Positions 8,871 to 17,722 of a stretch of DNA of 64,000 nt are shown one piece after another. The stretch comes from Singulisphaera acidiphila DSM 18658 (GTDB lineage: Bacteria; Planctomycetota; Planctomycetia; Isosphaerales; Isosphaeraceae), in contig NC_019892.1 of the NCBI RefSeq assembly GCF_000242455.2, forward strand, positions 2,914,001 to 2,978,000, given 5' to 3'. Each line of letters opens with the position of its first letter. The stretch's first letter is position 1. The notes under the pieces were generated by a model, which saw nothing but the letters and a program-made list of their open reading frames with translations, searched no databases and was not told the origin of the DNA. The translations under genes and the position numbers were made by a program.

Positions 8871-9755
8871 TTACAAAGGAGGGGGCAGGCTGTCCCGACG
8901 CTCTTCGCCTGGACGATCGCCATCGCGTGGCGGGCGTTTCGGAGCGAATTCTTTGTTTTTCGCCTCGAACCCCTTACGTTTCGGCTCGAACTCTTTGCGT
9001 TTTGCCTTGGGGCCGTCGCCATCGCGCGGAGGGCGCTTGGGCTCGAACTCTTCACCCTTCGCGTCAGGACGATCACCGTCGCGTGGAGGGGGTGGTCCGC
9101 CGTTGAGCGCATGGGCGAGATGCTCGGAAACATGAGTGATCGCCGCGGCGGCCCTGGCAAGTTCGCCGGCTCGCTCGATGCGGCCAGCCTCGGCATCGCG
9201 TCTTGCGGCGTTGTAGAGGTCACGTGCCGCGTCGATGTAGAACTTGTCAGTCTCCTCCTTGGGGGCGTCGAGTCCGCCGCGAATCCGGTCGTGTGCATGC
9301 CAGAGATCGGCACGAACGCGTTCGTTGTCGCCCCCGGGTCCCCCTTCGGGGGGAGGCGGTAGGTCACTGTCGCTCCCCTCGTAGACCGAGGCGTTCTTCG
9401 AGTGCTCCACGGCGCGGGCCAGGTCATGAGCCGCCGCGCCATATTCATGGGCGAGGCGTTCATCTCCGTCTTTCTGAGCCTTGACTCCATCGCGATAGAG
9501 CTTCGAGGCCCGCTCGGTCCAGTCCTTGAGACGTTCCTCGGGTCGACCGGAAGCTCGGCCGTCAGCCCGGAGCCGGCGGAGGAGTTCATAAGCCTGCCTG
9601 AGGTCGCCGCCCGGTCGCTCGGCCGCCTTCTTTTTCGGGGGCGGAGGCGGAGGAGGAGGGGGAGGTCCCCCGCGCCCCTCGTCCGGAGGAGGTTGTGCGG
9701 CAAGCAACGCCATCCCGATCAGGCTGCTGGCCCCCATCGTCAAGATCTTGATCAT
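8871..9755 (-). CDS. Exported helical protein with Pro-rich segment and charged repeat tail
   Basis: This 294-residue protein starts at the ATG at 9755, which has a strong AAGGAG eight bases upstream. It has a short signal peptide ending near the AAQ after a hydrophobic MGASSLIGMALL stretch, then a run of ten prolines and lysines. Two helical, Arg/Glu/Ala-rich blocks follow, separated by a Pro/Gly linker. The tail of about 80 residues is built of imperfect repeats of PPRDGD...EFEPKR. I do not recognise the family. It is divergent from a sensor kinase/NtrC regulator pair across an intergenic region with sigma-54-like promoters both ways, as ZraP is from ZraSR in enterobacteria. A periplasmic stress or accessory sensor role is inferred from that context only; no ZraP sequence similarity is evident. 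Confidence 0.75.
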   Translation of the reverse strand: MIKILTMGASSLIGMALLAAQPPPDEGRGGPPPPPPPPPPKKKAAERPGGDLRQAYELLRRLRADGRASGRPEERLKDWTERASKLYRDGVKAQKDGDERLAHEYGAAAHDLARAVEHSKNASVYEGSDSDLPPPPEGGPGGDNERVRADLWHAHDRIRGGLDAPKEETDKFYIDAARDLYNAARRDAEAGRIERAGELARAAAAITHVSEHLAHALNGGPPPPRDGDRPDAKGEEFEPKRPPRDGDGPKAKRKEFEPKRKGFEAKNKEFAPKRPPRDGDRPGEERRDSLPPPL

Positions 9756-9829
9756 CGCGAATTCTCCTTGTCCCCACGCGGATCCGTACTCCACGACAGC
9801 GACGATCGCTGCGTCTCTTTGAACCCGAA

Positions 9830-9846
9830 AGCACGACCGATGCCAA
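9830..9846 (-). promoter_or_regulatory. Sigma-54-like promoter for exported protein gene
   Basis: On the minus strand, TTGGCATCGGTCGTGCT carries the invariant GG and GC separated by exactly ten bases, matching the -24/-12 consensus at TTGGCA and TGCT. Transcription would begin near 9819, giving a leader of about 64 nt to the ATG at 9755. The -12 element has GTGC where TTGC is preferred. Confidence 0.5.
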
Positions 9847-9908
9847 AGCCAAAAAGCCGGAGAATTGTTCGTTTTTTGGTCCGCATACCGCCAATCATGG
9901 GCAGGAAC

Positions 9909-9975
9909 CCCCCGATTCTGAGGGGGAATTCCGCCCACACACGGGTGCCCTTGCGATAGGATCGACGCCGATCCT
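9909..9975. promoter_or_regulatory. Inverted repeats, possible activator sites
   Basis: Two dyads lie between the opposed sigma-54-like promoters: CCCCC-8 nt-GGGGG at 9909-9926 and AGGATC-6 nt-GATCCT at 9958-9975. Sigma-54 activators bind palindromes upstream of their promoters, and these are placed so that one region could serve both directions. Which dyad, if either, binds the regulator is not known. Confidence 0.3.
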
Positions 9976-10008
9976 GCGAAAATACCGAAGGACCTCCAAA
10001 GATGACGT

Positions 10009-10025
10009 TTGGCCTGACGATTGCT
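10009..10025 (+). promoter_or_regulatory. Sigma-54-like promoter for sensor kinase operon
   Basis: TTGGCCTGACGATTGCT has GG at 10011-10012 and GC at 10023-10024 with ten bases between, and both flanks (TTGGC and TTGCT) fit the -24/-12 consensus. The start of transcription would be near 10036, about 47 nt before the ATG at 10083. The operon downstream encodes an NtrC-type activator with the GAFTGA loop that contacts sigma-54, which fits autoregulation. Confidence 0.55.
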
Positions 10026-10082
10026 CTCTTTAACTTCTGCTTGGAATGTGGTGCTTCCGACATTTGAATCAAGGCGAGGATC

Positions 10083-11504
10083 ATGGCGCATCAGAGACTG
10101 CGGATCCCGCTCAGGTGGCAAATCGGCGTGGTCGTCGCATTTTTTGTGGCCGCCTTGACGTCGCTCTGGATCACGTCCACGTCCGTCATCGCTCGCGAGC
10201 GGCGTCGCGCCTCCGCCAAGGGGGTACTCGACAGTGCAGGCGCAAGTCTGGCGAAACGCGGCACGTCGGCCCTCGCCAGAGCTCCGCGCTGGCCCGATTA
10301 CCTTGACCCGGCCGATTGGGACGAGCTCGATCGTACTCTCTCGGTGCAGGCCAAGGCGGCGCTCGCTCCGTTCGAGGGGGTCGAGGGGGGCTATTACGTC
10401 CGTGATTTTAACCGGTTCCTCGGAGCGGTATCCCCCAGCGCACCGCCCCCGGAGCAGGAGTCGCAAGGCCGTCGTACGGGGCCACCTCAATCCGAAGCCG
10501 AACTCATCGAGATCCAGATCGACGCCGCCATACGAAAGAAACAGAGCCTGTTCGTTGTGGAAGTCAGCCAGCCGAGCCTGGTCGCAATTCGGACCGCTCC
10601 GGTCCTCGTTCGAGACCAGGTTGTCGCCGCAACCTGGACGATGATTCGCCTGGAAGACCCCTTGTTCTTGAACCGGTCGATCCAAGGATATCAGCTCGCG
10701 GCCGGCCTCGCTCTCGGCGGCATCGCGCTCTCCTTGGTGCTCATGGCGGGGCTTGCCGGGACCGTCAGGCGTCAGGCGGCGGAACGCGAGCAACTGCAAA
10801 CCGAGCTCAGGCGTTCGGAACGACTCGCCGCGCTCGGCAAGCTGCTCGCGGGGGTCGCCCACGAGGTCCGCAATCCGCTGGCGGGGATCCGATCGACCGT
10901 CCAGCTCTGGCAGCGGGGAATCGGCCCCGACACCGAGTCGTTCGAGGGGCTCGTCGATGAGGTGGATCGCCTCGAGGGAATCGTGGCTCGACTGCTTCAC
11001 TTCTCGAGGGCCGACGCTCAAGACCTGATGCCGAGCAATCTCAACGAAGTCGTCACCGAGGTGGCCCGATTATCCTCCGCGAACGCTGAGGCGCAAGGGG
11101 TGACGGTCGAACTCGACCTTGATCCCGAGCTACCAGTGATCCTGATGGCCCCCCCCGCGATCGTGCAAGTGTTTCGCAACCTGTCGACCAACGCACTTCA
11201 GGCCATGCCCGGCGGCGGGACGCTTCGGCTCTCGACCCGGACCGACGTCCTCGCAGGGGTCGTCGAAGCCCAAGTGGCCGATACGGGCCCCGGTCTCTCA
11301 CCCGAAGTCCTTGCGCACCTGTTCGAGCCCTTCTATACCACCAAGGCCGGCGGAACGGGCTTGGGGCTCGCAATCGCTCGGGAGATCGTCCTGGCTCACC
11401 GGGGCGACCTTCGCCCCGAAGCCGGACACCCGGAACGGGGCGCTCTGTTCACCTTGACGCTGCCGATCCCTCAGCGGAACGGCCATGGAGGCGGATCCTC
11501 ATGA
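10083..11504 (+). CDS. Membrane sensor histidine kinase, ZraS/AtoS-like
   Basis: A 473-residue membrane kinase. A first membrane segment (about residues 12-30) and a second (about 200-225) enclose an extracytoplasmic sensor domain of some 170 residues. The HisKA helix carries the phosphorylatable His in HEVRNPLAGIRS near residue 261. The ATPase domain shows the N box (NLSTNALQAM), the G1 box (DTGPGLSP) and the FEPFYTTK/GTGLGLAI lid region. It should autophosphorylate in response to an envelope signal and pass phosphate to the regulator whose gene overlaps by 4 nt (ATGA). The start has AAGGCGAGG just upstream. The signal is unknown. Confidence 0.9.
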   Translation: MAHQRLRIPLRWQIGVVVAFFVAALTSLWITSTSVIARERRRASAKGVLDSAGASLAKRGTSALARAPRWPDYLDPADWDELDRTLSVQAKAALAPFEGVEGGYYVRDFNRFLGAVSPSAPPPEQESQGRRTGPPQSEAELIEIQIDAAIRKKQSLFVVEVSQPSLVAIRTAPVLVRDQVVAATWTMIRLEDPLFLNRSIQGYQLAAGLALGGIALSLVLMAGLAGTVRRQAAEREQLQTELRRSERLAALGKLLAGVAHEVRNPLAGIRSTVQLWQRGIGPDTESFEGLVDEVDRLEGIVARLLHFSRADAQDLMPSNLNEVVTEVARLSSANAEAQGVTVELDLDPELPVILMAPPAIVQVFRNLSTNALQAMPGGGTLRLSTRTDVLAGVVEAQVADTGPGLSPEVLAHLFEPFYTTKAGGTGLGLAIAREIVLAHRGDLRPEAGHPERGALFTLTLPIPQRNGHGGGSS

Positions 11505-12889
11505 GTGAACCGGCATTGATCTTGGTGGCCGATGATGATCGTACGATCCGTCGCAACCTCGTCAGGCTCCTCCAATCCGAGGGATACCGCACGTCCGAGG
11601 CGGCCGATGGTCTCGAGGCCCTCGCCTCGATTCAAAGCGATCCGCCTACCGCCGTGCTCCTTGACCTGAAAATGCCCGGCCGAGATGGCCTCGAAGTGCT
11701 CCGCGAACTCGGCCCCGCCTTATCCGACCTCCCTGTGATCGTCGTCACGGCCTTCGGTGGATCGGCGGCGGCAATCGAGGCGATGCGCCAGGGAGCTTAC
11801 GACTATCTCTCCAAACCGTTCGACCTCGACGAGGTCCTCCTGACCCTGAAGCGAGCGCTCCACCAGCGGTCGTTAGCGGCCGAGCTTCGCTCCCTGCGCG
11901 CGGAGGTCGACGTCGACGAAGCGGCCGAGGACGTGGATAACGACCCGCAAATGGTCGGACAGAGTCCGCCGATGCGTGACGTGTACAAGGCAATCGGACG
12001 CGCCGCGGCGACCGACGAACCAGTCCTGATCGTGGGTGAGAGCGGCACCGGAAAGGAGTTGGTCGCCTCGGCCCTCCATACCCACTCGCGCCGTGGCGAA
12101 GGTCCGTTCGTGCGGGTCAATTGTGGGGCCTTGCCCGACGGCCTTATTGAAAGCGAGCTCTTCGGCCATGAACGCGGCGCATTCACCGGAGCCGATCGCC
12201 AGCGGCCCGGCCGGTTCGAGCGTGCGGCGGGGGGTACCATCTTTCTCGACGAAGTGGGTGAACTTCCCCAGGCCGCCCAGGCCAAGCTGCTTCGCGTCCT
12301 CCAGCGCCGCGAATTTGAACGCGTGGGAGGAACCGAAACCCTCAAAACCGACGCCCGGGTCATCTCGGCGACCCACCGTGATCTTCCCAAGGACGTGGCG
12401 GCCGGCCGGTTTCGCGAAGACTTGTTCTACCGCCTGAACGTCATCCGGATCGCCATCCCCCCGTTGCGGGAGCGTCCCGAAGATATCACCCCTCTGGCCG
12501 AGCACATCTTGCGGCGGCTTGAACGAAAATATGGCTGGGTTAGCCTCAGCTTGACTCCCAAAGCTTCGCAAAAGATCCTCGCGAACCCTTGGCCCGGCAA
12601 CGTCCGGCAGTTGGAGAACTTCCTCGCCCGAGCGGCAATCGCCGCGCGAGGCCGCCCGATTCTCCCGGAGCATCTCGACGTCGACGAGTCTGGGTCGAGC
12701 CTAGCGGCCGACACATCCGAGGCAGAAGATGCATTGCCGTTGCGAGCCCTGCTCGCCGAAGTCGAGCGCCGCGCGATCCAACGCGCCTTGATCGCCTGTG
12801 AAGGCAATCGCACCAAGGCAGCTGGTCAACTTGGAATCTCGCGTCGCCAACTCTTCGACAAAATTCGTGAATACGACCTTCATCCCTGA
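11501..12889 (+). CDS. NtrC-family sigma-54-dependent response regulator
   Basis: This 462-residue regulator has the classic three-part layout. The receiver domain (residues 1-120) has the acidic pair in VADDDR and the phospho-acceptor Asp in LLDLKMPGRDG. The AAA+ domain (about 150-385) has Walker A GESGTGKE, the sigma-54-contacting GAFTGA loop and Walker B GGTIFLDEVGEL. A Fis-type helix-turn-helix (EGNRTKAAGQLGISRRQL) is at the C-terminus. Phosphorylated, it should remodel sigma-54 polymerase at -24/-12 promoters; two candidates lie upstream of its own operon and the divergent gene. Its ATG overlaps the kinase stop. Confidence 0.93.
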   Translation: MSEPALILVADDDRTIRRNLVRLLQSEGYRTSEAADGLEALASIQSDPPTAVLLDLKMPGRDGLEVLRELGPALSDLPVIVVTAFGGSAAAIEAMRQGAYDYLSKPFDLDEVLLTLKRALHQRSLAAELRSLRAEVDVDEAAEDVDNDPQMVGQSPPMRDVYKAIGRAAATDEPVLIVGESGTGKELVASALHTHSRRGEGPFVRVNCGALPDGLIESELFGHERGAFTGADRQRPGRFERAAGGTIFLDEVGELPQAAQAKLLRVLQRREFERVGGTETLKTDARVISATHRDLPKDVAAGRFREDLFYRLNVIRIAIPPLRERPEDITPLAEHILRRLERKYGWVSLSLTPKASQKILANPWPGNVRQLENFLARAAIAARGRPILPEHLDVDESGSSLAADTSEAEDALPLRALLAEVERRAIQRALIACEGNRTKAAGQLGISRRQLFDKIREYDLHP

Positions 12890-13000
12890 GGGACGAGGCT
12901 TCAGTCTGCCTCCCCCCCAAGGCTGGAGTTCAAGGCGTCGTTGGGAATTGCAAAAAAAAAAGGGGGGGGACGATCGGTCGATGCTTTGCGGCTCAGAAAC

Positions 13001-13594
13001 TTACTTAGCCGCCGATGAGCCGGTCTCGGCATCCGACTTCGGTGTCTCAGCCTCAGATTGTGATTCGGTTTCCGCTTCCGATTTCGCCTTCGCGTTCTTT
13101 GCTGGCTTGCGTTCCGGAACAAACTTCAAAGCGACCGAGTTGATGCAATATCTCAGGCCGGTTGGCGCAGGGCCGTCATTGAAGACGTGACCGAGATGCG
13201 CGCCACAGCTGTCACAAAGGACCTCAATTCGAGGCGTCCCTTCGCTGGTGTCGATCTCGGTGGCAATGCTGTCCGCTTCATTCGGTCGCCAAAAGCTTGG
13301 CCAACCCGTTCCCGAATTAAACTTGGTCCGTGAGCTGAACAACTCGGCACCACAGGCCACGCAGTCATACGTTCCCTTGGCATGGTTGTTGAGTAACTTA
13401 CCCGAAAACGGCTGCTCGGTCACCTTGAGCCGACAAACGAGAAACTGGGGACGGGTCAAGATCTTGGCCCACTCCTCATCCGACTTGATGACCTTTTTCT
13501 TTGGCTTCTGAGCCGGCTCTTGCCCCAGGCTTAGCATGGGAGAAAGAAACGCACACGACAATAGTGCAATCGTGGGAAATATGCGTCGACTCAT
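13001..13594 (-). CDS. msrB: Exported peptide-methionine (R)-S-oxide reductase
   Basis: This 197-residue protein contains the SelR/MsrB domain after a signal peptide (hydrophobic residues 8-22). The zinc-binding pairs are CVACG and CDSCG, the substrate pocket has SGTGWPSFW, and the catalytic Cys is in RYCINS near the end of the domain. It reduces the R-sulfoxide of methionine in damaged proteins, here in the periplasm. The C-terminal tail of about 35 residues is an Ala/Glu/Lys/Ser-rich low-complexity extension not needed for catalysis. It is transcribed alone, convergent with the regulator gene upstream in the window. Confidence 0.93.
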   Translation of the reverse strand: MSRRIFPTIALLSCAFLSPMLSLGQEPAQKPKKKVIKSDEEWAKILTRPQFLVCRLKVTEQPFSGKLLNNHAKGTYDCVACGAELFSSRTKFNSGTGWPSFWRPNEADSIATEIDTSEGTPRIEVLCDSCGAHLGHVFNDGPAPTGLRYCINSVALKFVPERKPAKNAKAKSEAETESQSEAETPKSDAETGSSAAK

Positions 13595-14012
13595 GGTCCG
13601 TGAATCTCCGAAATCCGGTGTGACGATTCAGAGCTGATCGAAGGCCGTAATTGCAATCGCGCCTCGCAGACACGATCCACTCTCGACCTGGTTCTCGATC
13701 ACGAACGCTCGGCTTCTTCGCCCATCAAACCCGATCCTCTCATCTTCATTCATTCTACTCGTTGAGACAAGTACTCTTCTAAAAACCCTGTTCCACCCAA
13801 TCCCCGCAAACAACCAGAACTGCGGTAGCCGAAGCGATGATTTGGGGTTGAAGTGACAGTCCGTTCGCTTGCAGGGCGTATCTTATTCCAAGACGCTGAC
13901 TTCGATCGGGTTCGCAGGTGGTGGTTGAGCTTGAGCTTTTTCGCGATCCGGAGTTTTATAAAGATGCGTGTTCAATTCCGGACTACGGAGGGTTCCGGGG
14001 AGTCAAGGACTG
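13595..14012. other. Intergenic region, divergent genes
   Basis: This is the 418-base divergent region between msrB (-) and the AsmA-like gene (+). It includes a TATAAA-containing AT-rich patch near 13957 that could be part of the + strand promoter, but the spacing to any -35 is poor. No gene or repeat is apparent. Confidence 0.45.
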
Positions 14013-17000
14013 ATGCTGCCTACCAATTCGCCTCGCAAGCCTCGAAAATGGCTCCGGAGGTTACTCCTTGCCGCGATTTTGATCCCGTCACTCACGTTGA
14101 TGAGTCTGCCCTGGCTTGCGTCAACTTCTCCTGTTCGCGTGTTCGTGGTTTCGACAGCCAACCAAGCACTTGCGCCGAGTCGGCTCGAGATCGGATCCTT
14201 GCGGTTCTCCTGGTTCGGCAACCAGGAGATGCGTGGAGTGGTCCTTCGTGACAAGCAAGGGAAGGCGCTTGTCACGGTCCCTCGCCTGAGTCTCCATCGG
14301 ACGCTGCGCAGTCTGGCCATGGAGAATCCAGTGGGGGGGCTCCTGGTTCTCGAGGGAGCCGCGATCGACATCGAGCGTCGGGCCGACGGCTCGATCGACC
14401 TGGTCGATGCCTTGGATTCCCTTCTGAAGGGGGACCCGACCAAGCCCGCTCCGAAAAATCCAAAACCGAAATCCGAAAAGGCTCCGCCTTGGGACTCGCT
14501 TTCGGTGAAACTCGTTAATGGCTCGCTGAGTGTTCGGGCGCCGGAACTTCCAGAGCCGATCAAGGCCCGCCGCTTCGAGCTCTCGGCCGAGATGCCGGCC
14601 GTGAAGGGCCCCGTGACCTGGCGGATCGCATTGGCGAACCCGTCCGAGAAGGACGACTCGACGCTTGAGATCGCGGGCGAGCTCGATCATCGCGCTCCGA
14701 ACTCGGGTATTCCCCCGCTCACAGCCAAAGTGGTGGCCCGACAATGGCCCTGGAGCGTCAACTCGGGTGGTTTGACGATGAGCGGCCGACTCAGCGGGAC
14801 TTACTCGACGGTTCGCAAGGCTGAACGGTGGAGCTTCGTGGGCGATGGCGATGTCCTGGCTCTCAAAGCGACCGGTGCAGCCTTGTCTGGCGATCGCCTG
14901 CAACTTGACCGCCTCGGAGGAAACTACGAGATCTCCGAGACCGATGGTGCCTGGGACGTTCGAAAGCTCGACCTCGTCTGTCCCCTCGGTTCGATCAAGG
15001 CGACGGCCAAGCTTGCGGCCGGCTCGCAGTCGGTTACCACCAAAATCCACGGCCAGCTCGATCTCGCCGCCCTAGCGCAACAGCTTCCGCATGTCTTGCA
15101 CGTCCGCGACGGCCTTTCCGTTGAGAAGGGCGCCGCAAGGCTTGATATCGAGATCGCCGATGCTGACCAAGGGCCAGGTCGCAAGCTGGTGGCGGAAGCT
15201 CGGGTCTCCGACCTGGAGGCACGCGACAACGGACGTCTGATTGCGATCCGCGATCCGGCAAGTCTCTCCGCGCACATCCTCCAGCGCCCGGATAATCTCA
15301 AGGTGGAACAGTTTGCCGTCAAGACGGCGTTCCTGGATGCCACCGGCGCCGGCGACCTCGAGAGCGGAGTCAAAGTCTCTGCCACCGTCGATCTCGAGGG
15401 GCTCAAAAATCAGCTTCGCGACCTGATCGATTTCGGGACGCTCGATCTGGCCGGCAAGGGACGGATTGCCTTCGACTTCCGCCGCCCGGAAAAACAGCGT
15501 TATACAGGGCGGCTGGCCGCGGAATTCCTCGCTCTTCGAGTCGTCGGCTTGACGACCGAGCCGATCGCGCGCAATGCCTTCCGACTCGACCTCGGCGCCA
15601 CCGGCCCCCTGACTGATTCGGTCATTCCCAGTGCTTGGAACCTGGCCCAGCTTGCGATTAAGACGGACGATCTGACCGCGTCAACCAGGCTCTCGACCGC
15701 GACAACCGACGGGGCCTTCCAGATCGACGAACTGCGGCTTGCCTTGGTGCCGCTTCCTCAGAACCCCGCTCCCGCTACGGCTCTCGACCCGGTCCGACTT
15801 GCGGTGAAGGGACGCTTCGACCCGGCGACCGGGACGCTCGAGCTGCGGTCGCTCCCCGACGCAATGAAGCCGGAACCGATCGCGATCGGCGAGGAGGGCC
15901 TGAAAATCATCGGGCTCAAGCGAGGCGGCGCTCTCCACATGGAGGGGACCCTGACGGGAGACCTCGCTCGGATCGACCGGAGTTATGCCTGGTGGTCGGG
16001 GGGGGCGGCAATGGACCTGTCCGGTGCCTTGTCGCTGAAGTCCGGGATCAATGTCGCTCCTGATGGAGCGATCACGGCTTCGATGACCTTCCAATCGCCC
16101 GACCTCTCCCTGGCCGGTTCCGAAGGAAGCCCGCGGCGAATCTTGGCACCCGCAGTGCTCGCGATGCATACGCAGAGTTCCCCCAGCTTCGACCAGATCG
16201 AAGTTGTGAATATGGCAATGGCCATCCGCCATGCGAGCATTCACGCCAAAGGAAATCTCAACACGAAGGGAGATCGGCGGTTCGTCGACTTCGCCGGCAC
16301 CCTCGACCCGAACTGGGCGATCCTCGATCCCTTGATCGCCAAGTCGATCGAGCCGAAAGCCAAGGTGCGCGGCGTGGCTCGTCCCTTCAAGCTGCGGGGA
16401 CCACTTACGGCTGAGGGGTCAGGGAGCGTTCTCCAGGAACTGGAAGCGGAGCTTGGCTTCGACCGCTTCGAGGCGATCGCCTTCGGACTCAAGGTCGCGC
16501 CCACGCCGATCGTTCTTCGCTGGAGCGGTGGGGTGGGAACGATCGACCCGATCGAGACCACGATCAACAATGGACCGACGATCCTCAAGCCGAGCCTCGA
16601 CGTGGACCAGGCGGGGACAGTCACCTTCCGACTGGCTCCTGGTTCGGAGATCAAAGGTGCGGAGATCAACGACGATGTCTCACGCAGCCTACTCGCCTAC
16701 ATCGCTCCCATGCTCCACGACGCGACTCGGGTGACCGGCAAGGCCTCTGTCACCGTGTCCAAAGCCGACTATCCAATCAATGGAGACGAATCGACCCACT
16801 CCACTCTGATCGGGCGCGTCGAATTCCAGGACGTGAACTTTGCGCCAGGACCGTTCGCGGGTGAACTCATCACGTTGACCGGCCAAAAAGGCGCGTCGGG
16901 ACTTCGTCTCGACCAGCCGATCGAACTGGCAATTGCGGATGGCCGCGTCAATCAGCGTGGGCTTTCGATTCCCGTGGGCCGTGACGCCAAGCTGGAGTTC

Positions 17001-17291
17001 GAAGGGTCGGTTGGCTTCGACCAGACGATCGCGATGCGCGCGAAGGTGCCCATCACTCAAGGGATGCTTGGCAATAGTGCCGAAGCGAAGGAATTGCTGG
17101 AAGGCTTGAAAGTCGGGCTGCCCATCGGTGGCACACTCTCGCATCCGACGATCGATCGCCGAGGGATGAAAGTGGGCTTGAGAGATGCCAGCAAGTCGGT
17201 CCTCAAACGAGGAGCAAACGACCTGCTCAACAACCTCGTCAAGCCACCTCGGTCAAATAGCCCACGCACACCTGCCCCTCGCCTTCGCTGA
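14013..17291 (+). CDS. Large AsmA/TamB-like membrane-anchored protein
   Basis: About 1092 residues from the ATG at 14013, which has AAGGA close upstream; an ATG 15 codons earlier is less likely. A positively charged N-terminus leads into one membrane segment (about residues 15-37). The rest is a long periplasmic region of repeated beta-strand character with motifs such as 'LEIGSLRFSW', typical of AsmA/DUF748 and the repeating beta-groove proteins that move lipid between membranes. A C-terminal block resembles the end of AsmA-like domains. An envelope lipid-transport or assembly role is inferred from the family. It stands alone and is followed by strong hairpins. Confidence 0.7.
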   Translation: MLPTNSPRKPRKWLRRLLLAAILIPSLTLMSLPWLASTSPVRVFVVSTANQALAPSRLEIGSLRFSWFGNQEMRGVVLRDKQGKALVTVPRLSLHRTLRSLAMENPVGGLLVLEGAAIDIERRADGSIDLVDALDSLLKGDPTKPAPKNPKPKSEKAPPWDSLSVKLVNGSLSVRAPELPEPIKARRFELSAEMPAVKGPVTWRIALANPSEKDDSTLEIAGELDHRAPNSGIPPLTAKVVARQWPWSVNSGGLTMSGRLSGTYSTVRKAERWSFVGDGDVLALKATGAALSGDRLQLDRLGGNYEISETDGAWDVRKLDLVCPLGSIKATAKLAAGSQSVTTKIHGQLDLAALAQQLPHVLHVRDGLSVEKGAARLDIEIADADQGPGRKLVAEARVSDLEARDNGRLIAIRDPASLSAHILQRPDNLKVEQFAVKTAFLDATGAGDLESGVKVSATVDLEGLKNQLRDLIDFGTLDLAGKGRIAFDFRRPEKQRYTGRLAAEFLALRVVGLTTEPIARNAFRLDLGATGPLTDSVIPSAWNLAQLAIKTDDLTASTRLSTATTDGAFQIDELRLALVPLPQNPAPATALDPVRLAVKGRFDPATGTLELRSLPDAMKPEPIAIGEEGLKIIGLKRGGALHMEGTLTGDLARIDRSYAWWSGGAAMDLSGALSLKSGINVAPDGAITASMTFQSPDLSLAGSEGSPRRILAPAVLAMHTQSSPSFDQIEVVNMAMAIRHASIHAKGNLNTKGDRRFVDFAGTLDPNWAILDPLIAKSIEPKAKVRGVARPFKLRGPLTAEGSGSVLQELEAELGFDRFEAIAFGLKVAPTPIVLRWSGGVGTIDPIETTINNGPTILKPSLDVDQAGTVTFRLAPGSEIKGAEINDDVSRSLLAYIAPMLHDATRVTGKASVTVSKADYPINGDESTHSTLIGRVEFQDVNFAPGPFAGELITLTGQKGASGLRLDQPIELAIADGRVNQRGLSIPVGRDAKLEFEGSVGFDQTIAMRAKVPITQGMLGNSAEAKELLEGLKVGLPIGGTLSHPTIDRRGMKVGLRDASKSVLKRGANDLLNNLVKPPRSNSPRTPAPRLR

Positions 17292-17318
17292 AGCAGGTCA
17301 TGAACGGTACTCCAGTTG

Positions 17319-17371
17319 GAGACGTCGCTTGGGGTAGGATCAAGGACGATCCTTACCTCAAGCGACGTCTC
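17319..17371. repeat. Long near-perfect inverted repeat
   Basis: Arms of about 23-24 bases start with GAGACGTCGCTTGGGGTAGG and are mirrored, with one inserted base and one mismatch, around a loop of a few bases. It lies 28 bases after the AsmA-like gene. It may be a terminator stem or a REP-like element. No T-run follows on the + strand. Confidence 0.6.
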
Positions 17372-17466
17372 TGCTTTGGAAGGCCGTGAAGTGGGTAAAG
17401 GGCGGAGCCAGGGGCCTGCCGTTACCACGAGGTTGGGTTGTGCTTTGGTTCCGCTGAATGGCGCAG

Positions 17467-17515
17467 AAAGCCCCGTGCCTCGCTCGAAGAGAGCAGGGCA
17501 CGGGGCTTTTCTTTT
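17467..17515 (+). terminator. Rho-independent terminator
   Basis: The stem AAAGCCCCGTGCC pairs with GGCACGGGGCTTT around a 17-base loop and is followed by TTTTCTTTTCT. The orientation ends transcription of the AsmA-like gene, although it lies about 175 bases downstream of its stop. Confidence 0.75.
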
Positions 17516-17722
17516 CTCGTCCAGGTGGCTGGATTCCGGCTTCAGAGTCTACAGGCAAGAGCAACCCGACGGTGAGCCGCCGGGCAGAGAGAAAGGGAGA
17601 GGAGAACACGCGGTCTCACATTGCGAAGAACAAAGGGCCAGCGATTCAGGGCACAGCATCGTCCCATTTCCGCTGAGATTAGGCCCCTAGTCTTTGCGTC
17701 ATTCTCCTCTCCCCGGCTCAAT

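Larger units (their letters stand above)
17292..17722. other. Intergenic region, convergent genes
   Basis: Besides the inverted repeat and the terminator listed separately, I see no coding sequence in this stretch between the AsmA-like gene and the convergent glycosyltransferase. Confidence 0.5.

Noticed and set aside
9756..11021. Extension of the exported protein gene upstream to 11021 on the minus strand
   Set aside because: The extra 422 codons run antisense through the divergent kinase gene, and a strong AAGGAG sits just before the ATG at 9755.
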